Shown here: piece after piece, positions 17,861-26,999 of the stretch
Layout: the number at the start of each line of letters is the position of its first letter
How positions within the stretch are numbered: position 1 is the first letter of the stretch
NCBI GenBank assembly: GCA_015709495.1
Contig: CP054189.1
Span: 2,542,001-2,606,000 of the forward strand
Length of the DNA stretch: 64,000 nt
Source of the DNA: Chthonomonadaceae bacterium
GTDB lineage: Bacteria > Armatimonadota > Fimbriimonadia > Fimbriimonadales > Fimbriimonadaceae
Direction: 5' to 3'
The notes under the pieces: generated by a model
Database searches by the model: none
Told to the model about the DNA's origin: nothing
Seen by the model: the letters and a program-made list of their open reading frames with translations, nothing else
Position numbers and translations under genes: made by a program

Positions 17861-20017
17861 TTACGCCTCCGCCTCCGCGAGTTCGTCGCCCGCGCCTACC
17901 GAAGCCATGGGCACGATGCGAATCCTGTGGTCGCGCGTGGCCGGAAGCTCGTGTTCGAGGAACCTCACGCCTTCAGCGTTCGACGCCAGTTCTTCCGAGG
18001 TAAACACGCCCTGCTCCTTGTCCGCCAGCCGGGAAGTGAGGATCTTCGCGTCCAGAAGGAACGCGACGCCTCGAATCTCCCCCACCTGGGCATAGAGATC
18101 GGCGAGCGTCAAGGTTCTTCGGAACGGCCACCCGTCCCCGTTGGGCCCGCCGTACAGCGGATGCACGTACCTCGAAAGAGCTTCGCGAACGCGCTTCGCG
18201 AGCAACTCAGGGTCGACTTTCGGATCGGCAACGAGCTTGATCTCCGTCGAAATGAAGACGTAATCGGGTTCGCCGACCTCCAACGCAGTAGTAAGTAGCC
18301 GGCGCTGGTTGAGGTAGTCGTAAACCTCGTCAACCGTGCGCTGGGGTACGGCAAGGTCCGCAGGACTCGGCACGACGATCTGCGAGTTGATGCTTGGAAC
18401 GATGAGCAACCGCACGGTTCCAGGAACGGGGGCCGAATCCGATGCTGGGGGGTGCGTAAGCGGTTGGACGCACTTGGCCCGGCCGACCCCTGCGCAGCCT
18501 TTTTGTGCCAGGTACTCGAAGTCCTCTGCCGTGACCGCCCGGTTCCTCACCTTGATGACCTCGAGGGCGCGAAGCTTGGCGCGGTCGAGCGATTCCAAGT
18601 CGCGGCCCCCGCTGGCGGCCTGAGGGTTGGTGACGCTGGCGACGTAGGGGTAGTTCGTCTTGAGAACCCGAATCTTGTCTTCTCTGACGTTCCCTCGCGA
18701 TCCCCCTCCGATTCGGAAGGACGAGAGACGAATGGTCATCCCCTTGTCGGGCACCGATCCGTATTGTCGGACGGAGCCATCGGGCTGGGGGATCGCTGGG
18801 CCGAGTTGGACCAGCCCGGTTCGATTGTCACACACGAAGTGCGCGTCGGTCCTTTCGCTCTCGGAGAAATCTTCAACTCGAGTCCATCGAACGCACTGGC
18901 TCACGTCGTCGGGGGTGTCGCCCATCGGCCCCACCAAGAGCGTGTCCTCGGGGCCGAAGTTGAGCACAGGCGCATAGCGCATCTGAAACTCCTGACCCGG
19001 AGCGCCATCGCTGACGCCGAGAATTTCGTTGTAAACCGTCACGCACTGGCTGGCAGGCGTCGAGCCTCCGAGCGATCTGGCCAAGACCTGCGTGACTTCG
19101 GGCGATTTCTGGTAAGGGTCCGGTCCCCGGCCGTCGACACCTCGCGGAGGCAAGTCGTCGGGGCTAACCGTGTACCGGCAGCGGACCCAGAAAGCCTTGC
19201 GGTCGCCGACCTCACGATCCACCAGGTTTCGAGGCATCAGCAACTCGACCGAACCGGAGCGGTTGAACCCAAACGTGGAGTCGTCGAGGCATTTCAAGCG
19301 GTCCCACTCACCCGATGCGCCGTTCCAGACCTCCCAAACCTGCGCCGGATACGACTCGCGGAGTCCAGTTGCGGCGGCGGTCAGACAGGTCGCTTCGATT
19401 CCGATCAGATTGCCCGAGACGTCGGCCTCGAACCCAAGGTACAGGCAGTCGCCCTGGCGCGGGACTTCGCTGAAGACCTTGAAGGACTCCGAATCGGGGA
19501 GCCGACCCTTTTCGCGGTTCAAGTCGCGCGTTCCTGCGACCCGGTCGTCCTGCGCCAGTCCGTCGTCGGCGCCCGGAATCGCAAAGACGTGGGCCAGCTT
19601 CGGCCGTACCATGCGGAGCTCGGCGTCGGTCGAGAACTCGATCGCCTCTTCGGTCTCCGTACGCACGGTCGCGGCGACGGTATCACGGGCTGGAAGCACG
19701 ATCTCGTAGGCCTCCTCGCCTTGACGGTCCTCGACGGGCCGAGTGAGGCGAAACAGCAAGTCGGTCCGGGCCGGTTCGGGCATCTCCAAGTTGATCCCGA
19801 TCATCTCGAGGAATCGAATGAAGTTCTTTTCCGGGACCTGGTTGAGGCGAAACAGAGCTTGCTCGACCATCGAAGCGAACAGTTCGATAAGCGTGACGCC
19901 GGGGTCGGAAACGTTGTGATCCGTCCAGTCCGGACACCGAAGGCCGATCTGCCGCTTCGCGTCGTCGACAAGGTCTTGGAACTTGCGGTCATCGAGGTTG
20001 GGACTGGGCAGAGACAT
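17861..20017 (-). CDS. Baseplate J/gp47-like wedge protein (Afp11-like)
   Basis: Encodes 718 aa, ATG at 20015-20017 with GGAGAGGAG upstream, 3 bp after the gp25 stop. The N-terminus (DLVDDAKRQIGLRCPDWTDH, SDPGVTLIELFASMVE) and the C-terminal VRIVKPVxRAVTAEDFEYLA-type region (here RNRAVTAEDFEYLAQKG) are hallmarks of the putative baseplate assembly protein family (TIGR02243). It forms the wedge ring that triggers sheath contraction. Length and order gp25-J-gpI match eCIS clusters. Confidence 0.93.
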   Translation of the reverse strand: MSLPSPNLDDRKFQDLVDDAKRQIGLRCPDWTDHNVSDPGVTLIELFASMVEQALFRLNQVPEKNFIRFLEMIGINLEMPEPARTDLLFRLTRPVEDRQGEEAYEIVLPARDTVAATVRTETEEAIEFSTDAELRMVRPKLAHVFAIPGADDGLAQDDRVAGTRDLNREKGRLPDSESFKVFSEVPRQGDCLYLGFEADVSGNLIGIEATCLTAAATGLRESYPAQVWEVWNGASGEWDRLKCLDDSTFGFNRSGSVELLMPRNLVDREVGDRKAFWVRCRYTVSPDDLPPRGVDGRGPDPYQKSPEVTQVLARSLGGSTPASQCVTVYNEILGVSDGAPGQEFQMRYAPVLNFGPEDTLLVGPMGDTPDDVSQCVRWTRVEDFSESERTDAHFVCDNRTGLVQLGPAIPQPDGSVRQYGSVPDKGMTIRLSSFRIGGGSRGNVREDKIRVLKTNYPYVASVTNPQAASGGRDLESLDRAKLRALEVIKVRNRAVTAEDFEYLAQKGCAGVGRAKCVQPLTHPPASDSAPVPGTVRLLIVPSINSQIVVPSPADLAVPQRTVDEVYDYLNQRRLLTTALEVGEPDYVFISTEIKLVADPKVDPELLAKRVREALSRYVHPLYGGPNGDGWPFRRTLTLADLYAQVGEIRGVAFLLDAKILTSRLADKEQGVFTSEELASNAEGVRFLEHELPATRDHRIRIVPMASVGAGDELAEAEA

Positions 20018-20020
20018 GGA

Positions 20021-20428
20021 TCACTCCTCTCCTGGGATCACATAGTACGGGAACACAAGGTTGCGGATCGAATTGGTCGATAGGACTTGGTAGTGGATCG
20101 AAAGGATCAGGCGGCCGGGGTCGGCCTCATCGGCCCAGGCTTCGACGTCGGTGACTTCGATCCGGGGCTCCCATCGAGCGAGGGCTTCCATGACGAATCT
20201 CTTTGCCATCCCGGCAGAAGTGGCGTCGTTCGGGTCGAACACGAGCCTGTGCAAGTCCGAGCCGAACTCGGGGCGCATCGGCCTCTCCCCCTTGCGCGTC
20301 AGGAGGATGATCTTGATCGCCTCTTCGACGTCCTGTTCTTGGCGCACCAACTCGATGCGGCCTCGGGAGTCCAGCCGGGGCGGGAACTTCCAACCTGCTC
20401 CAAGAAAGTCCTTAACTCGTTCCGCCAT
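20021..20428 (-). CDS. GPW/gp25 family baseplate wedge protein (Afp9-like)
   Basis: About 135 aa from the ATG at 20426-20428; a GTG three codons upstream (20437) is a possible start. Contains FLGAGWKFPPRLDSRGRIEL, then EEAIKIILLTRKGERPMRPEFGSDLHRLVF, which is the diagnostic gp25 motif (GERxMxPxFG). gp25 connects the baseplate to the first sheath ring. Transcription may restart here from the promoter at 20497-20525. Confidence 0.94.
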   Translation of the reverse strand: MAERVKDFLGAGWKFPPRLDSRGRIELVRQEQDVEEAIKIILLTRKGERPMRPEFGSDLHRLVFDPNDATSAGMAKRFVMEALARWEPRIEVTDVEAWADEADPGRLILSIHYQVLSTNSIRNLVFPYYVIPGEE

Positions 20429-20496
20429 ATCCCCCACTCAAAGAACCGAAAACAACCGCCCCCCCACAAAACTTACCGGGGTGGCCACCTGCTTGG

Positions 20497-20525
20497 ATTG
20501 TCCCACGTTCCCGCTCGCAAGTCAA
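20497..20525 (-). promoter_or_regulatory. Internal sigma70-type promoter before the baseplate genes
   Basis: On the minus strand TTGACT (20520-20525) and GACAAT (20497-20502) are separated by exactly 17 bp in the 152-bp gap between the VgrG-like and gp25 genes. Five of six and four of six positions match the consensus. This would let the baseplate and the downstream caspase genes be expressed apart from the effector and tube genes. Confidence 0.6.
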
Positions 20526-20589
20526 GCACTTTGACGCAAAAGCCGGGGAATCGCCGCTTTGCGAAGGATCGGGTCCCGATTTCGACGGC

Positions 20590-22446
20590 TTAGTTGATCT
20601 TCACTAGCGAGCCTTGCACGGTAAGAATCGCGCTCGATTGAACCGTGAGCGGCCCGGTCGATTTGAGCGTGCCCGTCCCTGTGGCCTCCAGGTTCATCGT
20701 TGCCGGAGTCTTCACTTGAACGCCCGCGGCTGCATCGACCTTGAACTGCCCCTTCGTATCGACCACGAAGTCGCCCGTACACTCGAACTTCATGCTCGCG
20801 CCGCCGCAATCGATCGTCACCTTGGCGGTACCTGCGGAGTTCTTGACTGTGATCGAGTCCGAGGCATCGTCGATCGTGATGCAGTGCCCCTTCTGTGTCG
20901 CCGCGTGAATCTTGTTGTCCTTGTCGTCGATTTTGATCTGGTTGCTGTTCTTCGTCGTGACGTGGATAAAGGGACCGGAAGGGTCGCTCCCGTCATCGAA
21001 CTCCAGGATGTGCCCATAGGTGGTCTTGATGATGCGCTTCTTGACCGCGCCGTCTTTGACGACTTCGCTGATGGGGCGAGGTGGTTTGTCCCTGCCGTTC
21101 CAAAGTGCTCCGATGATGTACCCTCGGCGCATGTCGCCATGCTCAAAGGCCACCAAGACTTCGTCGTTGACTTCGGGCATGAAGTACATCCCGCGTTCCG
21201 GCCCGGCCATGGGCGCGGCGAGCCTCATCCAGTGGCTGTTTTCGGATTCGTGAAGCCACGGAAACTTCACCTTCACATGACCGTAGTCCTGTTCGGTGTC
21301 TCGAACGTCAGTTACGATGCCGATCACCACATTGCCGCCCAGCGGAGCATGGCGCTCCTCGGAAGTGGAGTCGAGCAGCGCGACCAGCGAAGAGGGTCTC
21401 TTGCCGGTGACTGTAAACCTCGTCGTATACCCCTCGCCCGCCGTGTAGACATGGGTAGCGTGGGTCACGTAGTATTCGCCTGAAAACCTCGTGCCGATGT
21501 TCGTGATCTTCACGTAGCCCCCGGCCTTGATCTCGGCGCGGCCGTCGCAAAGTCCGGACGCCTCGATGAAGGAGCCGTTAATCTCGTCGAGGATCGACTT
21601 GGCCCGCGTGTCGGCTTCGGGCTGCGTCGTCACCGGGGCCGTAACCACGCTGAACTCCTTTTGCCCGCCGAACGCCTGTTCTGCGTACGTGCCGCCGTCC
21701 TTTCCCAGACCCACACGAGGATGGGTGGTCGTCGATGTAGCCTGCCCCAGAATGGCCTCTTTGCGCGTGGGGTCCCACCCTCTCACCGTCACTTTCTTGA
21801 CTTGTTCGACGGCCGTCAGCCTGGGCCGGAAGTCGGCAAGGGTTTGCCCCCAACTCAACTCGATGGTTGGGCCCGAAGTGGGTACAGCCTTCTTGAAAAG
21901 GAGTTTCGATCCGTCCACGGCGAATTCGTGGCCCGATTCGAAGGCGATCTGCACCAAGAACTCAAAATCCGTTTGGTTGTTTTGAATGATCCACTTATGG
22001 ACGGGGCTGGTCGACTCGACCTCGGCGGACAGTCCGTTTCGACTCGCGATCTGCTGGGCGATGTCGCTGAGGGTCACGTCGACGTAGGTCTTCCGAACTC
22101 GTCCTCTATGGAGCCTATGGAGCTTATTGTAAGCGCGCACCACCACGCAGGGAGTCCCGTGCGCCGACATATCGACTTCCAGGCCGACGATCTCGCCATC
22201 GAAGATCTTGGTCATCGTTCCGCCCTGTTCGCCCGCCGAGACCTCGAGCCTCTTCCCAGCGGCCAGCAACGAGCTGTCCAAGAACTCGAAGCGCTCGTCT
22301 GCAATGCGGACGGTGCACAGGTCGGGGATGTTGATGGATTGATCGACCAAGCACTCGAGAACGTTGTCCATCATTTCCTGAGGGATGTCCGCGCCGTCGA
22401 TCTTGAAGGCGAACACGTAGAGCAGGGTTTGTTCACTGTTGGGCAT
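20590..22446 (-). CDS. VgrG-like spike protein (Afp8-like)
   Basis: Encodes 618 aa. Residues 1-330 correspond to the gpD/gp27-like hub (ATG 22444-22446). An OB-fold gp5-like module occupies about 375-465 (DTEQDYGHVKVKFPW, MYFMPEVNDEVLVAFEHGD). A C-terminal repetitive beta-helix needle ends with SSAILTVQGSLVKIN. This is the central spike that pierces membranes; a PAAR tip normally caps it. No PAAR gene follows, unlike in Afp where one sits between this and gp25. Confidence 0.94.
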   Translation of the reverse strand: MPNSEQTLLYVFAFKIDGADIPQEMMDNVLECLVDQSINIPDLCTVRIADERFEFLDSSLLAAGKRLEVSAGEQGGTMTKIFDGEIVGLEVDMSAHGTPCVVVRAYNKLHRLHRGRVRKTYVDVTLSDIAQQIASRNGLSAEVESTSPVHKWIIQNNQTDFEFLVQIAFESGHEFAVDGSKLLFKKAVPTSGPTIELSWGQTLADFRPRLTAVEQVKKVTVRGWDPTRKEAILGQATSTTTHPRVGLGKDGGTYAEQAFGGQKEFSVVTAPVTTQPEADTRAKSILDEINGSFIEASGLCDGRAEIKAGGYVKITNIGTRFSGEYYVTHATHVYTAGEGYTTRFTVTGKRPSSLVALLDSTSEERHAPLGGNVVIGIVTDVRDTEQDYGHVKVKFPWLHESENSHWMRLAAPMAGPERGMYFMPEVNDEVLVAFEHGDMRRGYIIGALWNGRDKPPRPISEVVKDGAVKKRIIKTTYGHILEFDDGSDPSGPFIHVTTKNSNQIKIDDKDNKIHAATQKGHCITIDDASDSITVKNSAGTAKVTIDCGGASMKFECTGDFVVDTKGQFKVDAAAGVQVKTPATMNLEATGTGTLKSTGPLTVQSSAILTVQGSLVKIN

Positions 22447-22490
22447 GGCAGGTGTCTCCGTGGTTTGCAGGAAAGGGTCTCAAACTCAAA

Positions 22491-23138
22491 TCAGGTTAGC
22501 GGAGGGATCGCCAAGACTTGGCCGGCTGAGACCGCGTCGGGATCGTCGATGCCGTTGGCTTCCGCGATGACCCGCCATCGCGTGCTGTCGCCGTACTCTT
22601 CATAGGCGATCAGGGCGAGAGTGTCCTTCGGGCGAACCTCCCTCATCTTGTAGCCCGGCTTGGCGTGCGAAGTCGGGTTCTGAGCAGGTTGATTGGAAGC
22701 GTCCCTGGCTTCGGCAAGCGTGACGTTCGCGACCGCCCGCACGGGCGTTCCATCCTGCTTGAAAAGCGTGTACTTGACCGACATGTTTGTGATCACGGCT
22801 CGGAACTGCCAATGGCTGCCCCATTCGAACAGCACAATCGGGGGCCGCGAACGCTGCGTCGTTTGGTTCTTCTTCGATTCGTCGATCATCGTTAGCTTCC
22901 AGAGCTTCCGAAGGTCGCGCATCACGTTGCCGTTGCCTTCGTTGGCGTCAAAGAAGAGTTCGACCGTCATCGTGCGCTGCCCGCCCCCGGTGAAGGTCAC
23001 GTCGGGGACGTTCTTGCCGACGACGCTCCTCGGTTGCCAGGAGTTCGACTTTTGGACCGTGTATTCGGTCGGGTTGAACTGGCATTTGAGTTTTTCGTTC
23101 GTGTCGACGTTGGTCAGTGTTGCTGGTGTGAGTGCCAT
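22491..23138 (-). CDS. LysM-containing tail protein (Afp7-like, gp53-type)
   Basis: Encodes 215 aa, ATG at 23136-23138. The N-terminal domain starts KLKCQFNPTEYTVQKSNSW, typical of the eCIS/phage protein joining tube and hub. A C-terminal LysM module (about 162-213) contains TLALIAYEEYGDSTRWRVIA and ends AGQVLAIPPL. In related particles it adapts the tube to the VgrG trimer. The order Afp7-VgrG-gp25 is conserved. Confidence 0.92.
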   Translation of the reverse strand: MALTPATLTNVDTNEKLKCQFNPTEYTVQKSNSWQPRSVVGKNVPDVTFTGGGQRTMTVELFFDANEGNGNVMRDLRKLWKLTMIDESKKNQTTQRSRPPIVLFEWGSHWQFRAVITNMSVKYTLFKQDGTPVRAVANVTLAEARDASNQPAQNPTSHAKPGYKMREVRPKDTLALIAYEEYGDSTRWRVIAEANGIDDPDAVSAGQVLAIPPLT

Positions 23139-23167
23139 GGATTTCCTCTTGGGTGAACTGGATCAGG

Positions 23168-26100
23168 TTATCTTCTTCCGAAACGATCTTTCTCTTGGTC
23201 GATGCGCCTTTTGAGCAGCATCCACACTTCGTTGGCGAGAGCGTTGACGTCCGCGCCTTGGGCGCCTTGTTGCTGCGGTTCTCCTTGGGACTGCCTCCGA
23301 GCCTGCGTCGCGCCACCGGTTCGGGTGGACGCGCGGGCTTCTGACCTCTGAATAGTGAGCGCTGCCGGGGGCTGGTTGGGCTTTTGCAGCTCGGAGAGGT
23401 TCGGCAGAAGCCGATCGGGCTGGCGGACGTTTGAGATCGAGGTGCCGACGCGCGTCGCAGGTTGAGGGGTCAGGTCCGGCAAAGCAGGGGTCGGCGCGCT
23501 TGCGGCTCCCGGGGTCGGAGTCGAAAGCGGCGTCTCCAATGCGGGTCTTCGGGGCGACTGGACCGCCGGCAGCGTCGAATCCGCATCAGATCCGAAGGGC
23601 GGTTCGGTGGGCATTGAGCGCGGGCTGGCCGTGGGCCGAGGGGGCAGGCTCCACGGAGATCGCGCCGGGGCTCGCCCAGGTGGGTCCGCTTTCGCGGCCG
23701 CCGGCAGCGTGGGCTTTGGCGCAACCACTGATGCGGCGATCGGGGCGGCTTTGCGAGTCGGCAAACTGAGCGGCGGGCGGCTCCTGCCCCCGAAGATAGG
23801 CAGACCTACGGGCACGCCTCCTTCGCTGATTGACGGTTGCGGGGCGCTCACAAAGGAACTCGCAAGGCTCAAGCCGGTCCCTGAGGCTGGGGATGAAGGT
23901 TGAGGCGATTCACGACTAACTTCCCCCCCGAATTCCGGAGTCGTTGGCGGAACAGCTTCGGGAGTTGGGACCACGTTTCTGGTGGGCGGAGGCATCGACC
24001 CAAGTGCTCCCGGAGCCAAGGAAATGCGGCTGGGCGGGGGCGTTTCGGCGTCCGCGCCCTCCGAGGGAAACGGCTGCCTGGCGAGTGCTCTTGAAGGAAT
24101 CGTCGCCGTACGCTGGGTCAGGTCGCCACCTGCGGGTCCTACACTCGAGGCGTCATCCCCGTGCAGTTGCGGCAAGGGCTCCGAAGCGGTCGGGGGCTTG
24201 ACCATCGCCCTCGGAGAGAGGATCTCCTCAGGGCGGTCGCCCTTGAGCCCGATGGAAGGCGCGGCCTTGCGCCATTCAGCGCGGTCAGGCTCGGCTTCGA
24301 TACCCATCGACGAGCCGAACAGTTTGTCTCGCAAGGGCTGAAATTGGTGGGGCCGAAGCGGCGCGCCCTTGGCTTCGGGGGCTGCGGCCTTTTGAAGCTC
24401 GACCTCCTGCTTGAGTTCGGATCGCCCCGAGAGGCTAGGCGCCATTCGAACGGGCACTCCCAAGAAGTCCAGGGGGGTTCCCCGGCTTGCCGCCGCCCCG
24501 CCCGATGTCGCAAGAGCGCCTTCAGGAGCTTCAGGAGTCGGCGCAAAAAGACCCGCGGGCTCCCCCATCGGACGCTTGCCGGGAACGATTGCGGCAGGGA
24601 CGTTGGGGCTAGCCGGAGGGGCGGAGGTCAGCGACGACGCGGCAAGGCTCGAAATCGCCCCTGCGTACATCGAAGCGCCTGGGCCGTAGCCTTGTTCAAG
24701 AAGCGCGCCGAGTAGCGGACGGCTGAGTTGGAGGTTGACCCCGCGCCCCTCGACCGAACCCTGGGGCGCAGCTGGGTAGAGAATCTGCGACCCCGGAGGG
24801 AGTGTTCGGCTCAGTTCAGCCCAAGTCGCGGCGTCGAGCGGCTTCCCGCTCCGGAAAAGGTCTTGCGGCTTGAGGGACACCGCCCCACCCTTCTGCTCCA
24901 TCTGCTCCGACGCGACTCGGATAGGCGGGGCGATGATGGTGACTTGGCCCATTTCCGGCGTGAGAACAGCGCCGGGGGCTCGAGCAGGGCCGATGTAGCT
25001 TGAGGGTCCTCCTACGGTCTCGTGGACCAAGGTACCGCCCGACAGGGCCGACTGCGCCCTCGCCGCCGCAACCGCCGAAATCGGGGCGCTGATTACACCT
25101 CCCCCTGGCAGGTAGCCGATGATCGGTCCGCCGCCTTGGGGTACTGGCACGGGGACCCCTCCTGCCACGCCCGAACTTGCGTCGAGAACCTGTGGACTCA
25201 CCATCGCGTTCGCGCTTGAAGCCCTCACCAGGGAGCCGTCGAGCGTTTGCAGGCCCGTCGAGCCATGAGTGAAAAGCGGGGGAAGGGTCGTCGGTTGAAA
25301 AGGAACCGCCGAGGCCGCGACCTCGGGCGGGGGGAACAGCATTCCGCTCGGACCTACCGCACCGGGCATCATGGGGCTGCCGGCCATTCCAGGGCCCATC
25401 GTGGCGGCGGCAAGGGAGGCCCGCTGGCTGACCAGCATTCCGGCAACGAGCCCGCCCATGCCGACGTTGGCGGTCCAGACGCCCCGGCTCGCAGTTCGAA
25501 CGGCGACGCGAGGGTCGTTCGGCGCAGGCTCGCGGCCTTCAGCGAGTTCCGGAGCACGGTCCGGTTCCGTTGGCTCGGCGGGAGCCTTTCGAGCAACCGT
25601 AGGCTTCGACGCCGCGACCCATGAGCCCCGTTCTGCCTCAATGTCCGGCTCGAAGTCCGTTTCCATAGCCGTCGACGCGGGCGCCTTCTTTCGCGCCGGT
25701 CGCCTTACGGCCTCGGTCGCTTCGCCCGATTCGTCCCACTCAAGGGTGGCAGGCGCAACGCTGCGAGCTCTCCTGCGGGACCAAATGGGCGTCAGCGGCT
25801 CGACCCCCGGCTCCGGACCCAAGGGGCTTGCGGGGGGGATGAAGACCTGGTCCGGAAGCCGAATCGTCTCGACCTCCGTGCGTTTCCGGTTCCACCTTCC
25901 CAACCAAAGGGCGAAGTCGATCACCTCGACGGGCGACACGGCGTGACGTTGAATGAGAGTTCGAAACTTCGCGGCCGTAAGGGACCCCAGGATCGTACGC
26001 TTGGCGGCGTGATTCTTGGGAACGTCCCTGCGTTGAATTGGCGACTCAGCGGACTCTGGCACTGCGGCGTCGGCCTGCGTTTCGTCCCCTGAACCCATCA

Positions 26101-26200
26101 AAGCCAAGCCGAGGTCTTCGACGAATCGCACGATTCGATCGATCGACTTCGGCGGTTCGAGTTCCGCCAGTTCCTTTGCGCGTTGTTCTGAGAGCGGCAT
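23168..26200 (-). CDS. Large Pro/Ala-rich eCIS-associated protein with conserved C-terminal helix
   Basis: Encodes 1010 aa. The first about 110 residues are ordered and helical (RIVRFVEDLGLALMG, FRTLIQRHAVSPVEVIDFAL); about 115-965 are low-complexity Pro/Ala/Gly/Ser and probably disordered. The last 30 residues form a charged helix (DVNALANEVWMLLKRRIDQE) that resembles the C-terminus of the 103-aa DUF5908-like protein (PKAVADRVFKLFQDEV). It occupies the slot between the second tube protein and the LysM protein. It could be an unusual tape/linker, or a lumen protein carried by its C-terminal tag. I know no family for the middle part. Confidence 0.72.
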   Translation of the reverse strand: MPLSEQRAKELAELEPPKSIDRIVRFVEDLGLALMGSGDETQADAAVPESAESPIQRRDVPKNHAAKRTILGSLTAAKFRTLIQRHAVSPVEVIDFALWLGRWNRKRTEVETIRLPDQVFIPPASPLGPEPGVEPLTPIWSRRRARSVAPATLEWDESGEATEAVRRPARKKAPASTAMETDFEPDIEAERGSWVAASKPTVARKAPAEPTEPDRAPELAEGREPAPNDPRVAVRTASRGVWTANVGMGGLVAGMLVSQRASLAAATMGPGMAGSPMMPGAVGPSGMLFPPPEVAASAVPFQPTTLPPLFTHGSTGLQTLDGSLVRASSANAMVSPQVLDASSGVAGGVPVPVPQGGGPIIGYLPGGGVISAPISAVAAARAQSALSGGTLVHETVGGPSSYIGPARAPGAVLTPEMGQVTIIAPPIRVASEQMEQKGGAVSLKPQDLFRSGKPLDAATWAELSRTLPPGSQILYPAAPQGSVEGRGVNLQLSRPLLGALLEQGYGPGASMYAGAISSLAASSLTSAPPASPNVPAAIVPGKRPMGEPAGLFAPTPEAPEGALATSGGAAASRGTPLDFLGVPVRMAPSLSGRSELKQEVELQKAAAPEAKGAPLRPHQFQPLRDKLFGSSMGIEAEPDRAEWRKAAPSIGLKGDRPEEILSPRAMVKPPTASEPLPQLHGDDASSVGPAGGDLTQRTATIPSRALARQPFPSEGADAETPPPSRISLAPGALGSMPPPTRNVVPTPEAVPPTTPEFGGEVSRESPQPSSPASGTGLSLASSFVSAPQPSISEGGVPVGLPIFGGRSRPPLSLPTRKAAPIAASVVAPKPTLPAAAKADPPGRAPARSPWSLPPRPTASPRSMPTEPPFGSDADSTLPAVQSPRRPALETPLSTPTPGAASAPTPALPDLTPQPATRVGTSISNVRQPDRLLPNLSELQKPNQPPAALTIQRSEARASTRTGGATQARRQSQGEPQQQGAQGADVNALANEVWMLLKRRIDQEKDRFGRR

Positions 26201-26215
26201 GAGTTCCCTACTTCG

Positions 26216-26659
26216 CTACTTGTTCGGATCGAGGCGATCGAACGCGAGTTCCAGCGTTTCCACGGCGATCGCTCCTGAGTCAGACTTGAGGTCCGGGCCG
26301 GTCCACTTCACGGGGTACGCCCGCATGAGCTCCCAACGCCGCACCGCGGTACCGGTGGAGTTGTAAACGATGATCGAGATGTTCTTGCGCTTCGCGGGTT
26401 CGCCGTTGAGGCCTTCCTTGAACCACTTGAAAAGGTCCTGCTGCGTGTCGAGTCCATGCTTCAGCGTGATGTTGCCGTACTTCACTCGAGTCGGCAACTT
26501 GTGCGTATACGAGTTGAGCCCGCCTTCGACGTACTCGTGCATCTCCGTTTCGATGCTCAAGCCCGAGCACTCCGAAAACCCGGCGACCTCGATTCCTCCG
26601 ACCTCGACCCAGAATCTGAGGCCCAGATGGGGGTCTTTCGAACGTTGTGAACTTGCCAT
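26216..26659 (-). CDS. Tail tube protein 2 (TIGR02241 family, Afp5-like)
   Basis: Encodes 147 aa. Contains GLRFWVEVGGIEVAGFSECS near the N-terminus, YTHKLPTRVKYGNITLKHGL in the middle, and AIAVETLELAFDRL at the end, the standard signatures of the T4 gp19-like tube family. A second, divergent tube gene lies at 34301-34735. In Afp the Afp5 copy forms the first tube ring above the hub while Afp1 builds the main tube; position next to the hub genes supports the same here. Confidence 0.93.
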   Translation of the reverse strand: MASSQRSKDPHLGLRFWVEVGGIEVAGFSECSGLSIETEMHEYVEGGLNSYTHKLPTRVKYGNITLKHGLDTQQDLFKWFKEGLNGEPAKRKNISIIVYNSTGTAVRRWELMRAYPVKWTGPDLKSDSGAIAVETLELAFDRLDPNK

Positions 26660-26674
26660 TGATCGTCTCCCGTG

Positions 26675-26986
26675 TTATCTCCTATTCTTGAAAACGCCCG
26701 CGCGGCTCCGTCCAGAGATCACTTCATCCTGAAAGAGCTTGAATACGCGGTCGGCCACCGCTTTCGGGTCCGCGTCTGTCGGTCTGCGGTCTTCGGCGTG
26801 GTCAGGGTCGCGCGTTTCGGTTTCGACCTGCGAAGGCGGCGGTTCTGCGTTGCTCTCCGCCGTGATCGGGGTGGCAGCGAACTGCATACGCGGCAAATCG
26901 GGCTGTGGGGAGTCCGCCCCCACGTGTCCGCGCCTTCGGCTGACGACTCGAACTTTGCAGATCAGGGTGTCGATTTCTATCGCCAT
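26675..26986 (-). CDS. DUF5908-like small eCIS protein (Afp6-like)
   Basis: Encodes 103 aa. The start MAIEIDTLICKVRVV matches the short N-terminal beta strand of DUF5908-type proteins that accompany Afp5. A disordered acidic middle follows. The C-terminal helix (PKAVADRVFKLFQDEVISG) is shared with the 1010-aa protein. It sits 13 bp after the giant effector gene and 15 bp before the tube gene. Family assignment rests on the short N-terminal motif and context. Confidence 0.72.
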   Translation of the reverse strand: MAIEIDTLICKVRVVSRRRGHVGADSPQPDLPRMQFAATPITAESNAEPPPSQVETETRDPDHAEDRRPTDADPKAVADRVFKLFQDEVISGRSRAGVFKNRR

Positions 26987-26999
26987 GTGGTTCCTCTCG

